64,000 bases of DNA from NCBI RefSeq assembly GCF_006120725.1, contig NZ_SWMU01000004.1, forward strand, positions 186,001 to 250,000, written 5' to 3'. This document shows positions 1-8,823 of the stretch, piece by piece. The notes under the pieces were generated by a model that was not told where the DNA came from, searched no databases, and saw only the letters and a program-made list of their open reading frames with translations. The DNA is from Mesohalobacter halotolerans. GTDB lineage: Bacteria > Bacteroidota > Bacteroidia > Flavobacteriales > Flavobacteriaceae. Positions within the stretch are counted from its first letter, which is position 1, and each line of letters begins with the position of its first letter. The translations under genes were made by a program, and so were the position numbers.

Positions 1-579
1 AACTGGACCGTCAATATAATGTCGATTAGGATTTGGTCTATCCAATACAATTAGAGGAATATTTTGCTCTGCACAAGCTTCCATTACATAATGTAAAGTA
101 GAAATGTAAGTGTAAAACCTAACACCGACATCTTGTATATCAAAAACAACTTTATCAATACCATTGAGGTCTTTGTCTGTAGGTTTTTTGTGTTGACCAT
201 AAAGTGAAATAATAGGAAGACCTGTTTTGGTATCCACATCGTCATCAACTTTTTCACCCGCATCAGCTTTGCCGCGAAACCCATGCTCGGGAGCAAACAC
301 TTTCTTAACTTCTATATTAAGGGCTAAAAGCGAGTCTACTAAATGGGTATAAGTCTGATGCGAGCTTCTAATCACTGAAGTCTGATTAGCAACTACTGCA
401 ATCTTACTTTCTTTTAATTCATTTATATATTGCTCAGTTTGATCTGCGCCAGTTAAGAGTTTTGAAGTATTCTGAGATTGATCTTGAGCTTGACAACCTA
501 AAGTCAACAACAAACTAAATAAAACTGTATTTTTGAACCTATAAAAAATAGTGTAAAAGTTGAATTTTGAATATTTCAT
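1..579 (-). CDS. Partial NamZ-like exo-beta-N-acetylmuramidase (DUF1343), N-terminal part
   Basis: The reading frame starts at the ATG complementary to 577-579 and runs off the left edge of the window, so only about 193 residues are visible. It opens with a lipoprotein-type signal peptide: a basic stretch (YRFKN), a hydrophobic core and a Cys after LLTLG. The motifs KVFAPEHGFRGKADAG, PIISLYGQ, FDIQDVGVRFYTY and VLDRPNPN are typical of the DUF1343/NamZ family, which removes N-acetylmuramic acid from the non-reducing end of peptidoglycan fragments in the periplasm. No other in-frame ATG lies between the signal core and 579, which is why this start is preferred. The start codon lies 20 bp inside the divergent permease frame. 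The family call is confident; the catalytic C-terminal half is outside the window. Confidence 0.82.
   Translation of the reverse strand, partial: MKYSKFNFYTIFYRFKNTVLFSLLLTLGCQAQDQSQNTSKLLTGADQTEQYINELKESKIAVVANQTSVIRSSHQTYTHLVDSLLALNIEVKKVFAPEHGFRGKADAGEKVDDDVDTKTGLPIISLYGQHKKPTDKDLNGIDKVVFDIQDVGVRFYTYISTLHYVMEACAEQNIPLIVLDRPNPNRHYIDGPV
528..535 (+). promoter_or_regulatory. Candidate -7 element for the permease gene
   Basis: TATTTTTG matches the Bacteroidota -7 consensus TAnnTTTG and lies 25 bp before the TTG start at 560, inside the coding region of the divergent NamZ-like gene. No TTG is seen at the expected -33 position, so only half of the consensus is present. Confidence 0.45.
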
Positions 580-1795
580 ATCGAAAAAGCTGGTTAAGAC
601 CAAGGGCTATAAAAGTAAGGTTTCTTCTCCAATAATAAAAATAGCTGTAACGGCCATAAGTGTTGGGGTGATTATGATGATTCTAGCCTTTGGTACAGGT
701 TTAGGCTTGCAACAAAAAATAAGAGACAAGATTACGGCTTTTAATGGTCATATTACCATTAGAAGTTTTACCAGTAATCAATCTAATCAAAATTTACAAC
801 CTATAGATGCGCGTCAAGATTTCTACCCTAATTTTAAAGAGGTTCCTGAAATTACACACATCCAAAAAACGGCCTCTAAATATGGTGTGATACGAACAGA
901 AACTGATTTTGAAGGTATTGTAGTAAAAGGCGTTTCTACAGATTTTGATTGGTCTTATTTTAATGATTTTATAAATAAAGGAAGGAATCTTAGAATTACC
1001 GATCAAATCAACAATGAAATATTAATTTCTGAGTATCTAGCTAGTCGCCTTGGATTTAAGCTAGGAGATAAAATTATAATATATTTTTTAAGAGACAAAG
1101 AAAATGACCGACCACGATTAGTGGCTTTTGATATCGTTGGTATTTACAATTCAGGGTTTCTTGAATTTGACAAGCAGTTTTTAATGGCTGATATCAAACA
1201 GATTCAACGTCTCAATAAATGGGAAGAATTTCAAATTGGTCAATTTGAACTCATAGTTTCAGATTTTGACGACATTCAACAAACTGGATTACAAGTCTAT
1301 GAAAACATTGGTTCATTTCTTAATGCATCTACCATTGTAAACCAATATCCTACTATTTTTGAATGGATTGCCCTTTTTGATGTCAACATTGCTTTAATAG
1401 TCATCATTATGGTTATTATTGCCGGGATTAATATGATTACAGCTTTGCTAGTCTTAATCTTAGAGCAAACTCAGCTTGTTGGGATTTTAAAAGCATTAGG
1501 TTGTCAAAATTTTAGTATCCGAAAAATTTTTCTTTACAACGCGACATATTTAATTTTAAAAGGCCTTTTTTGGGGTAATCTAATTGGCATAGGTTTACTT
1601 CTCATTCAAAAATATGCTAAAATTATCAGCCTTAATCCAGATACGTATTATGTGACCCATGCACCTGTCTATATCGATTGGTCTTATTTGGTCAGTATTA
1701 ATTTCGGAACGATTTTGATTTGTCTACTCATGCTGTTAGTGCCATCTTACATCATAACCAAAATATCACCTGTAAAGGCTATAAAATTTGATTAA
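560..1795 (+). CDS. FtsX-family ABC transporter permease, LolC/LolE-like
   Basis: A 411-residue inner-membrane permease of the FtsX/MacB_PCD type. A first membrane segment lies at about residues 26-50 (IKIAVTAISVGVIMMILAFG). It is followed by a periplasmic domain of about 200 residues and three C-terminal segments near 270-300, 320-350 and 375-400. The usual FtsX signature is visible: LVGILKALGCQNFSIRKIF and, at the end, PSYIITKISPVKAIKF. By family it would work with a LolD-like ATPase, not encoded here, in lipoprotein release or envelope transport. The TTG at 560 is chosen because MNFEYFISKK at the N-terminus is the form I recall for flavobacterial homologues. The nearest in-frame ATG would remove the first membrane segment. 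Confidence 0.82.
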   Translation: MNFEYFISKKLVKTKGYKSKVSSPIIKIAVTAISVGVIMMILAFGTGLGLQQKIRDKITAFNGHITIRSFTSNQSNQNLQPIDARQDFYPNFKEVPEITHIQKTASKYGVIRTETDFEGIVVKGVSTDFDWSYFNDFINKGRNLRITDQINNEILISEYLASRLGFKLGDKIIIYFLRDKENDRPRLVAFDIVGIYNSGFLEFDKQFLMADIKQIQRLNKWEEFQIGQFELIVSDFDDIQQTGLQVYENIGSFLNASTIVNQYPTIFEWIALFDVNIALIVIIMVIIAGINMITALLVLILEQTQLVGILKALGCQNFSIRKIFLYNATYLILKGLFWGNLIGIGLLLIQKYAKIISLNPDTYYVTHAPVYIDWSYLVSINFGTILICLLMLLVPSYIITKISPVKAIKFD

Positions 1796-1844
1796 AATTA
1801 CATTGTTTTGTTGTTTTATCAAGCTTCAAAACATAATTTTCTTA

Positions 1845-1852
1845 TACTTTTG
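1845..1852 (+). promoter_or_regulatory. Candidate -7 element for the cysteine synthase-like gene
   Basis: TACTTTTG fits TAnnTTTG and lies 19 bp before the ATG at 1871. That leaves a very short leader and argues against the longer reading frame that could begin at 1808. No TTG is present at the -33 spacing. Confidence 0.5.
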
Positions 1853-1870
1853 CAAACTGAAGAAGAGTTT

Positions 1871-2851
1871 ATGAAATACGCCCAAAATATTACCGAAACT
1901 ATTGGCAACACGCCATTGGTTAAACTGAATAAAATTGTTTCAGATATTGATGCTTTAGTCCTTGGTAAGTATGAAACCTTTAACCCTGGCAACTCCGTTA
2001 AAGATCGTATGGCTTTACAGATGATAGAAGACGCAGAAGCTGACGGTCGACTAAAGCCTGGTGATACAATCATTGAAGGCACCTCTGGTAATACAGGAAT
2101 GGGCTTAGCTTTGGTCGCGATAGTAAAAGGCTATAAGGTTATTTGTGTGTTGAGTGACAAACAAAGCCAAGAAAAAATGAACATTCTCAAAGCCGTAGGC
2201 TGCGAAGTTCATGTTTGTCCTACAGACGTTGCTCCCGACGATCCGAAATCTTACTATTCTACCTCTGCAAGATTGGCTCGAGAAACCCCAAATTCATGGT
2301 ATGTCAACCAATACGATAATCCGGCAAACTGCAAAGCACACTTTAAGACCACAGGGCCGGAAATCTGGGAACAAACTGATGGTAAAGTCACTCATTTTGT
2401 AGTTGGTGTAGGTACTGGCGGAACCATTTCGGGCGTAGGAAGTTACTTAAAAATGAAAAATCCGAATGTCAAGGTTTGGGGAATAGATACCTACGGTTCA
2501 GTATTCAAAAAATACCACGAGACCGGCATTTTTGACGAGAAAGAGATCTATCCTTATGTCACCGAAGGCATCGGAGAAGACATTTTACCTAAAAACGTAC
2601 GTTTTGAAGTCATAGACGGGTTTACCAAGGTCACTGACAAGGATGCTGCGGTATATACCCAAAGGCTCGCCAAAGAAGAGGGCATGTTCCTCGGGAATTC
2701 GGCCGGCGCAGCGGTTAAAGGCCTTTTACAACTTAAAGAACACTTCAAAAAGGACGATGTCGTGGTAGTACTTTTCCATGATCATGGCAGCCGATATGTC
2801 GGTAAGATGTACAACGACGACTGGATGAAAAAGATGGGGTATTTAGACTAA
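1871..2851 (+). CDS. PLP-dependent cysteine synthase / cystathionine beta-synthase-like enzyme
   Basis: A fold-type II PLP enzyme of 326 residues, cytoplasmic, forming cysteine or cystathionine from an activated serine. Visible landmarks are ETIGNTPLVKLN near the N-terminus, the PLP lysine in NSVKDRMA, the substrate loop EGTSGNTGMGLA and the phosphate-binding loop GVGTGGTISG. The motifs TEGIGEDILP, DGFTKVTDKDA and the C-terminal GKMYNDDWM are closer to the catalytic core of cystathionine beta-synthase than to CysK. No CBS regulatory pair follows, so this is a stand-alone catalytic domain. The ATG at 1871 is preferred over an upstream TTG at 1808 because the family begins with KYAQNITETIGNTP and because a -7 box lies at 1845-1852. 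Which sulfur donor it uses cannot be read from sequence. Confidence 0.85.
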   Translation: MKYAQNITETIGNTPLVKLNKIVSDIDALVLGKYETFNPGNSVKDRMALQMIEDAEADGRLKPGDTIIEGTSGNTGMGLALVAIVKGYKVICVLSDKQSQEKMNILKAVGCEVHVCPTDVAPDDPKSYYSTSARLARETPNSWYVNQYDNPANCKAHFKTTGPEIWEQTDGKVTHFVVGVGTGGTISGVGSYLKMKNPNVKVWGIDTYGSVFKKYHETGIFDEKEIYPYVTEGIGEDILPKNVRFEVIDGFTKVTDKDAAVYTQRLAKEEGMFLGNSAGAAVKGLLQLKEHFKKDDVVVVLFHDHGSRYVGKMYNDDWMKKMGYLD

Positions 2852-2857
2852 TTTTTT

Positions 2858-2930
2858 AGAAGCCGGGAACCTGCTATCCGCTGTATCTGCTCCAAAGTCG
2901 CAGGATGTCGCTCCTATCAGGGCTAGGTAT
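2858..2930. repeat. GC-rich intergenic element, possible dispersed repeat
   Basis: About 70 bases between two genes are clearly richer in G and C than their surroundings. They contain paired-looking blocks (GCTATCCGCTG and GTCGCTCCTATC, then AGGGCTAGG). From memory, similar CTATCCGCTG ... CTATCAGGGCTAGG segments recur in intergenic DNA of flavobacteria. Only one copy is in this window, so repeat status is inferred and no function is known to me. Confidence 0.35.
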
Positions 2931-3003
2931 TACAACATTAAATGATGTTTTTCGTTAAGAATAATATTAAAACTGTTCTAACCAATAGCATCAGACATTC
3001 ATC

Positions 3004-3846
3004 TTGAAACGTAGAAAATTCCTCAAAAACACAATTTATGGCATAGCCGGCACAAGCTTATTGACTGGCCTGTACGCCTGGCAAATCGAACCCTTTTGGT
3101 TAGAGTTCGTAAGACGAAAAATGCCAATTAAAAACCTGCCAAAAAAAATGATCGGCAAAACTCTGATGCAAATCAGTGATGTCCATGTGGGAAACAGATT
3201 TGATTATTCCTACATCATTGATTCTTTTAAGAAAGCTCAAAAACTAAATCCGGATTTTGTGGTATATACTGGCGATTACGTGAGTTATGAAGATGAAACT
3301 CAATTCAAACAACTCGATGAAGTTTTAAGACATGTGGTTAAAGGAAAATCAGGTACGGTAGGAATTCTCGGCAATCATGACTATGGTAAGGATTGGGCAG
3401 AGCAAAAGGTAGCCAATAAAATTACGGCTCAACTTGAAAGTGCAGGTGTAAAGATGCTTTCCAATACACAAATCGAAATCGAGGGATTAAACATCATAGG
3501 GTTTGATGACTACTGGGCTCTGAACTTTGCTCCTGAAAAAGTAATGAACAACTATGACCCCGAAAAAGCAAATATCGTACTATGCCATAACCCAGATGTT
3601 TGTGATTTAGACGTTTGGCAAGACTATCAAGGTTGGATTTTGTCTGGACACACCCATGGTGGGCAGTGCAAACCACCTTTTCTTGATCCACCGATATTAC
3701 CCGTAAAAAACAAACGTTATAACTCAGGAATTATAGATCTTTACGATGGTCGGACGTTATACATCAACAGGGCATTAGGCCATCTTTGGCAGGTGCGTTT
3801 TAATGTAAGGCCGGAGATTACGATTTTTGAGCTGCATAGAGTATGA
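3004..3846 (+). CDS. YkuE-like metallophosphoesterase
   Basis: A 280-residue calcineurin-like phosphoesterase. The binuclear metal motifs are complete and in order: ISDVHVG, YTGDYVS, GNHDYG, LCHNPDV and GHTHGGQ. The N-terminus KRRKFLKNTIYG followed by a hydrophobic stretch is a membrane anchor that resembles a Tat signal (paired Arg, then FLK). This places the catalytic domain outside the cytoplasm or at the membrane, as in the YkuE/LpxG-like group. The start is TTG at 3004: the same frame has a stop at 2986-2988 and no ATG before the signal. The substrate is unknown; family members act on phosphodiesters, in some cases lipid-linked ones. Confidence 0.83.
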   Translation: MKRRKFLKNTIYGIAGTSLLTGLYAWQIEPFWLEFVRRKMPIKNLPKKMIGKTLMQISDVHVGNRFDYSYIIDSFKKAQKLNPDFVVYTGDYVSYEDETQFKQLDEVLRHVVKGKSGTVGILGNHDYGKDWAEQKVANKITAQLESAGVKMLSNTQIEIEGLNIIGFDDYWALNFAPEKVMNNYDPEKANIVLCHNPDVCDLDVWQDYQGWILSGHTHGGQCKPPFLDPPILPVKNKRYNSGIIDLYDGRTLYINRALGHLWQVRFNVRPEITIFELHRV

Positions 3847-3934
3847 AACATTAAATGTATAGATTTTTATTCTAATTCTTTAATGCTCTAAAATCAGTGA
3901 GTCTAAAATTTCTATTAGTCTGGATATATTTATT

Positions 3935-5590
3935 CTAAATTTTCTTTTTCTTTCTTCGCTTTTTCCTTCTCTCTTTTATTTTTCTCTTGTTTTCATCATT
4001 GTTCATAAACGTTTGAACTACTTTTACAGGTACAATTTGTTTAGTACCGTCTAGAACACCGGCTACAATGTGCTGAAAAGGAGAACGGTAAATATTACGT
4101 TTGGTTTTATAGTTTGCTGTGATATACCCTTGTTTATCAGGCAGATTACGATCTCGTACAGCCACATTAGCAATCGACGTTAAAAAATCTTTTTTATGCT
4201 CAGAACCAGCGATTTCTTTTTCATAAATGCTTAAACGCAAGTCCTCAAAGTCCATTTCTAAATGATTAGTCGATTCAAAGTAATTGGTTTTCATTTTAAA
4301 ATTGAGTCTTTTCAGTTTACCGTCATTAAACTCAACACCAAGAATTGGAGTAAGACTTTTGTTCAAAGCCTTAAAAGGCATTGGTCCTATGTGGGCTTGA
4401 AAGTCAAAGTAATCTCTGTAATAAGGAACATCTAAATCCACTTGAATTGCGGCCGCATCGTTAAGTTTGGCAGTAAAAGAGCTCTTAAATTCCTTAAGTT
4501 TTTGCTTTCGCTTTTCAAAAGTTGTCAATTGAGTAACAGTACCATTAATAGCATTTATTGTAATTATTCCCGGAGTTTGTCGACCAATTGCCAATTCTCC
4601 ATAAGCTATTGAAGAATGTTTAATGTGTATAGAGTCCAAATCAATATTATATGGAATCTTTTCTACCATTTTATTAAACAAAGGCTTTTCTTTTTCTGGT
4701 GGTCGGTTTAAGTTTTTGTTTCGATTTATTTTTAAGCTAAGGCCGTCGATAAGCATTTGTTGAGCTTCAATATCTAAATTTGTCCAAAAACTACTGGTGT
4801 ATTTCATCTTCGATACCTTTAGTTCTTTCAGATCAAACTCGATCACATCGTCTTGTACGCCTCGGATTTTACTTACGTCAACCCAGTCTTTGTCGTACTT
4901 AAGACTCAAATTTTTTACATTAAAACTTTCGTCGGCTAAGCTATACGCAAATGCTCCTATTTTAGCTTTTGTGTAGGTGTTAATACTGAAAGAAGCGCTA
5001 TCTATACTAGCCTCTAGATTCTTAAGGTAGAATGGAATAATATAAGACAGCTGCACTGAATCTGTTTCTATCTCAGACGCATAAATATTAATCCCACTTA
5101 TATTACCATTGTGGATAGTATCTTTTTGAAGTAATTTTATCGAACCTTTATGTAATTTAAATTCCATTAAATCTATCCTCGATAAAATATCACCAAATAA
5201 TTTTTGAAAATTCGAGCTGTTCTTTTCTTGACCAGTATCGCTTAGGGTATTTACTATAAATCTTGGCTTTTTAAATTCGAGTACATTGATTTCGACTTGT
5301 TGTGCAAACAAAAAATTTAGCCATTTAAAGCCATCTAACTCAATAAAATCTACATTAGCATTTATGATTGTGCCCGAAGACTTATTCAACGGGATTATAC
5401 TTACCTCTTCTAGGGTAATCCCGCTGAAAAAGGTGTGAAGATCAATTTGTTGATAGGATATATTGTAATCTCTATCAGGTTCTGAATTCAATATTGCCTC
5501 AAACTTGCTTTCAAGGCGCCATTCTATTAGCTTAAATAAACCAACAACGCTAAATATAAGAATGACTAAAACCTTAATACGTTTTCTCAC
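3935..5590 (-). CDS. AsmA/DUF748-like envelope protein
   Basis: A 551-residue protein with one N-terminal membrane segment (VLVILIFSVVGLFKLIEW). It is followed by a long repetitive beta-rich region with alternating hydrophobic residues and phrases such as LEEVSIIPLN and IELDGFKWL. This is the appearance of AsmA-like and DUF748 proteins, which are anchored in the inner membrane, span the periplasm and are tied to lipid traffic or envelope maintenance. The C-terminus is a run of Lys and Arg (about 14 of the last 17 residues), which is unusual and could touch nucleic acid or membrane phosphates. It stands alone, convergent with the phosphoesterase gene. The family assignment is by general appearance only. 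Confidence 0.5.
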   Translation of the reverse strand: MRKRIKVLVILIFSVVGLFKLIEWRLESKFEAILNSEPDRDYNISYQQIDLHTFFSGITLEEVSIIPLNKSSGTIINANVDFIELDGFKWLNFLFAQQVEINVLEFKKPRFIVNTLSDTGQEKNSSNFQKLFGDILSRIDLMEFKLHKGSIKLLQKDTIHNGNISGINIYASEIETDSVQLSYIIPFYLKNLEASIDSASFSINTYTKAKIGAFAYSLADESFNVKNLSLKYDKDWVDVSKIRGVQDDVIEFDLKELKVSKMKYTSSFWTNLDIEAQQMLIDGLSLKINRNKNLNRPPEKEKPLFNKMVEKIPYNIDLDSIHIKHSSIAYGELAIGRQTPGIITINAINGTVTQLTTFEKRKQKLKEFKSSFTAKLNDAAAIQVDLDVPYYRDYFDFQAHIGPMPFKALNKSLTPILGVEFNDGKLKRLNFKMKTNYFESTNHLEMDFEDLRLSIYEKEIAGSEHKKDFLTSIANVAVRDRNLPDKQGYITANYKTKRNIYRSPFQHIVAGVLDGTKQIVPVKVVQTFMNNDENKRKIKERRKKRRKKKKI

Positions 5591-5749
5591 TACGATTCAT
5601 TAACACAAAAAAGATATATAATGGTGAATATAATGATAATAGCTTAAAGACTACTACAAAGAACTCCTTAAAATACTAAGAATTTTCAGCAAAATACTCA
5701 TTATTTGTAAACAATTGGAAAGGCTACAAAAAAACCTGTAACATAGTCA

Positions 5750-8569
5750 CTATGTATTATCAAGTTCAATCAAATATTCAACGAGATTTTGCTCTCGCTC
5801 TAATTTCAATTTTTTTCTTAATCGGTATCTGGCTAGTTCAACACCTCGCGTAGTAATATTGAGGAGTTTTGCTATTTCTTTTGAGCTCATATTCATTCTA
5901 AGAAATGCGGCAAGTTTTATCTCTCTGGGCGAAAGTTTAATGTCCATGCCAGATAATTTCTCAAGATAATTACCGTGTACTTGATCAAAATGGTAGGCAA
6001 ACTTATCCCAGTAATCTTCATCAGAAAGCTCTTGATCTATAGAATTTATAATACGCTTGAGTTCTTGTGCAGAGCCACCTTTGTCTAATGTACTACTTAA
6101 TTTGTCTTGAACGCTTTGTATAAACTCTTTATTTTTTACCAACTGCATTGTTATGGAAGTGAGTTGGTCATTTTTAAGATTTAATTCCGTTTGAAGCTTC
6201 TCACTGTAGAGCTTGTCTATCTGCTCATCTTTTATTTTTAGTTCTTTTTTCTTTTGCTCTGTAATGATCGACGTTTCAGCTTTATATTTTCGGCGTTGTA
6301 AAATTGGTATCATAACGATGATTATGAGAAGAATACTTATGTAAACTATCCGTCCTGTCCATGTGGCATACCATGGTGTTAGGACTTCGAAGGAAAACTC
6401 AGAGACTTTACTTTCCATGCCATATATGTTAAGTGCCTTCACTTCAAAAGTGTAATCACCGAAAGGTAAATGATCATAACTTTTTTCGTTTAAAGAAGAC
6501 CATTTAGACCATTTTTCATCTAATGGTTTTAACCTGTAACTATAATTCAAATCTTCAAAACCGTCATAATACGGAGAGGCGTATTCAATTTTTATAGATT
6601 GGTTTTTATCAATAACCAATTCCTTGGTATTAACAGGAATATTCACAAAGGTTGAATCTTCAATTTTTGAAGCTTTTACAGATCTTATTACTGTTGAAAA
6701 GTCTTTTTTAATGTCGTGTTTTTTTGAGGGGTCAAAATGAATGAAACCGTCTTTAGCCGTAATAAGAATATTGTTTTGATCAAAGACTGAAATATTTTGC
6801 AAATCGTCACTAATGTATTTGTTAATGTGTTTAAACAAAGAGGTTTCCTTGCTGAATTTACCATACTTTTCTTCTTTGATCACTCCAAATCCTGCATCTT
6901 GAATATAGTAAATGGAATTATGACCATTAGATTTTATATTGCTAACATGCTCATCCCCTAGCAACTCCTCAAAAAAAGTATTTTTTGAAAATTCTAAAGA
7001 TTTTGGATTAAAATTGTATATGCCTTGCTCTGATGTGAAAATCATTTTACCATCCAGCTTATAAGCACTAATAAGTATATTAGACGGAAAGCCATGACGC
7101 TTATTAAAATGTTTTATTTCGTCCTTAAGCTGCATGTTTTTATCTAATTCTAATCTATAAACCCCTCTGTAACCGTGAGACATCCATAGGATAGTATCGT
7201 TTTCAAAAACTAATATTCGTGAAGATTCTGTCAATCCTAATACATCCCCTGTTGGAACCCAGGTGTCATTTTTCTTTTCAAAATATTTAATACCCTTATA
7301 GTCTCCACCTAAAATTAAATTTGGTTGACTAGTTTTTTCAAAAGTCCAACTCCCTATATCATGTATTTTCTCCAGTGATTTACCACCTATCATAAAGGCA
7401 CCCTTATGATGGTTTAAAAAAAGTTCGTTGTCTATTTGTGAAATTTTATAGACCTGACCTTCACTACCTGGCATCAGTTCAAAAGTGTTTTCATCTGAAA
7501 ACACATTAATATCTTTTTGTAAAAATAAACCGTTATTTGTACCCAGATAAATTGATTCATCAAAATATCGAGCATCATAACCGGTTCCTTCAATACCCAA
7601 TTCTTCATTTATTAAATTAAAAGGCAGACTGATTTTGAGGTAATCTATACCGTTATTTAGTGCAACCCAAAGGTTGTTGAAGTTATCTTGATAAACAGCT
7701 TTCACCGTTCTATCGGTTATGCCCTTGTTTTTGGTTAAATGAAGTTTAATAGAAAACTCAGAATCTAATATGAGAAGTCCTTTATTTTGAGTTCCAATAG
7801 CATAGTCACCATTTTTTAATTTAAGAACATCATTAATAGTAACGGAATCTAATAAATTAGTTTTCAGATCTATACCTGAACTATAATATTCATAAACATC
7901 TCCAAATTCACTAATAAAAATATAAGCCTGATCATTCTTATAAATAGCTACAAGCCTAGCTAGGCTTTCTGTATTTGGAAGCGGTAAATATTTTCCATTT
8001 TGAAGTTCAAAAAGCCCTAAACCATAAAATTGACAAATTAAACGTTCATCTACCATGAAAGAATTAATCAAAAAACCGGGTGAGTTAATTTCTTCTATGC
8101 CATCGGTTGAATATGTTATTAATTTATCCTCTGCATTAAAATATATTTTGCCTTCATATTCAAATATTTTCCAAATTTCAGAAATATTGATGCCGGCAGA
8201 ATCCAATTCATCCCTAAGGGTTTTAAATTGAAAACCGCTACCTGTATTAATAAAAAAACCAATTTGATTTTGACCTCCAACATAAACCACACCTTTGCTG
8301 TCTATCATTACCGTTCTAATTTTTGTAGCATCTGGGATATCGTATTTTTTCCATCTATTGCCATCAAACTCCAAAAGTCCACTATTATTAGCAACATACA
8401 ATAACCCATCTTCGGATTGACTAAAATCCCAGCTTTGCATGCCAGCTCGGTAATCCTCGGAATCAAAATGTGTTCTTAATGGAATACCTCTAAGTTGTAA
8501 TGAATTAGTTTGTGCCAATGCATTGAGGGCCACAAACATTAATACAGTATAAATATATTTTGAGGACAT
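5750..8569 (-). CDS. Membrane-spanning PUL regulator: propeller, Y_Y_Y and LuxR-type HTH
   Basis: A 939-residue one-component sensor-regulator. In order: signal peptide (ends near LNALAQ); about 600 residues of two-component-regulator propeller repeats (YVANNSGLLEFDGNRW, VYVGGQNQIGFF, NDTILWMSHGYRGVYRLE); a Y_Y_Y domain at about 655-725 (LNYSYRLKPLDEKWSKWS); one membrane helix at about 738-758; a charged coiled coil at about 765-850; and a C-terminal LuxR/GerE-type HTH (SPREIKLAAFLRM, SSKEIAKLLNITTRGVELAR). No histidine kinase or receiver domain is present, so ligand sensing outside should reach the DNA-binding domain directly. It is divergent from the glucan locus that follows and is the likely regulator of that locus. 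The domain order is seen in the sequence; the target is inferred from position. Confidence 0.85.
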   Translation of the reverse strand: MSSKYIYTVLMFVALNALAQTNSLQLRGIPLRTHFDSEDYRAGMQSWDFSQSEDGLLYVANNSGLLEFDGNRWKKYDIPDATKIRTVMIDSKGVVYVGGQNQIGFFINTGSGFQFKTLRDELDSAGINISEIWKIFEYEGKIYFNAEDKLITYSTDGIEEINSPGFLINSFMVDERLICQFYGLGLFELQNGKYLPLPNTESLARLVAIYKNDQAYIFISEFGDVYEYYSSGIDLKTNLLDSVTINDVLKLKNGDYAIGTQNKGLLILDSEFSIKLHLTKNKGITDRTVKAVYQDNFNNLWVALNNGIDYLKISLPFNLINEELGIEGTGYDARYFDESIYLGTNNGLFLQKDINVFSDENTFELMPGSEGQVYKISQIDNELFLNHHKGAFMIGGKSLEKIHDIGSWTFEKTSQPNLILGGDYKGIKYFEKKNDTWVPTGDVLGLTESSRILVFENDTILWMSHGYRGVYRLELDKNMQLKDEIKHFNKRHGFPSNILISAYKLDGKMIFTSEQGIYNFNPKSLEFSKNTFFEELLGDEHVSNIKSNGHNSIYYIQDAGFGVIKEEKYGKFSKETSLFKHINKYISDDLQNISVFDQNNILITAKDGFIHFDPSKKHDIKKDFSTVIRSVKASKIEDSTFVNIPVNTKELVIDKNQSIKIEYASPYYDGFEDLNYSYRLKPLDEKWSKWSSLNEKSYDHLPFGDYTFEVKALNIYGMESKVSEFSFEVLTPWYATWTGRIVYISILLIIIVMIPILQRRKYKAETSIITEQKKKELKIKDEQIDKLYSEKLQTELNLKNDQLTSITMQLVKNKEFIQSVQDKLSSTLDKGGSAQELKRIINSIDQELSDEDYWDKFAYHFDQVHGNYLEKLSGMDIKLSPREIKLAAFLRMNMSSKEIAKLLNITTRGVELARYRLRKKLKLEREQNLVEYLIELDNT

Positions 8570-8646
8570 GAGAGGTGATTTGTTAAGACCAATGTATTAA
8601 TAAATATTCTTAAATCCCTATTTAATAGGCTATAAATGAAGTAAAG

Positions 8647-8692
8647 TGAGTTTTTGATGAGTTTTATTTAACACTTTTTTGAGTTTTTGATG
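8647..8692. promoter_or_regulatory. Paired 13-bp direct repeat, candidate operator
   Basis: TGAGTTTTTGATG occurs at 8647-8659 and again at 8680-8692. The spacing of 33 bp from start to start is about three helical turns. The pair lies between the LuxR-HTH regulator and the first gene of the locus, just upstream of a TAnnTTTG box. That geometry suits a dimeric activator binding one DNA face. Confidence 0.4.
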
Positions 8693-8726
8693 TAGTGTAT
8701 TTTTTAGTAAGACTTGAAATTCAAGA

Positions 8727-8734
8727 TAGTTTTG
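8727..8734 (+). promoter_or_regulatory. Candidate -7 element for the polysaccharide locus
   Basis: TAGTTTTG matches TAnnTTTG and lies about 90 bp upstream of the ATG at 8824, predicting a leader of about 80 nucleotides. No TTG stands at -33, as expected for a promoter that needs an activator. Confidence 0.45.
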
Positions 8735-8823
8735 TACCATGAAATGTTTTAGTTCCGATTTTACTACAACGATTTAGCGCAAATAGCTAAGTAAACTTTT
8801 AATAACAAAATAAATCTATAGAA

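Noticed and set aside
1808-1870. N-terminal extension of the cysteine synthase-like protein
   Set aside because: The extension is unlike the family, and a -7 promoter box lies within it at 1845-1852.
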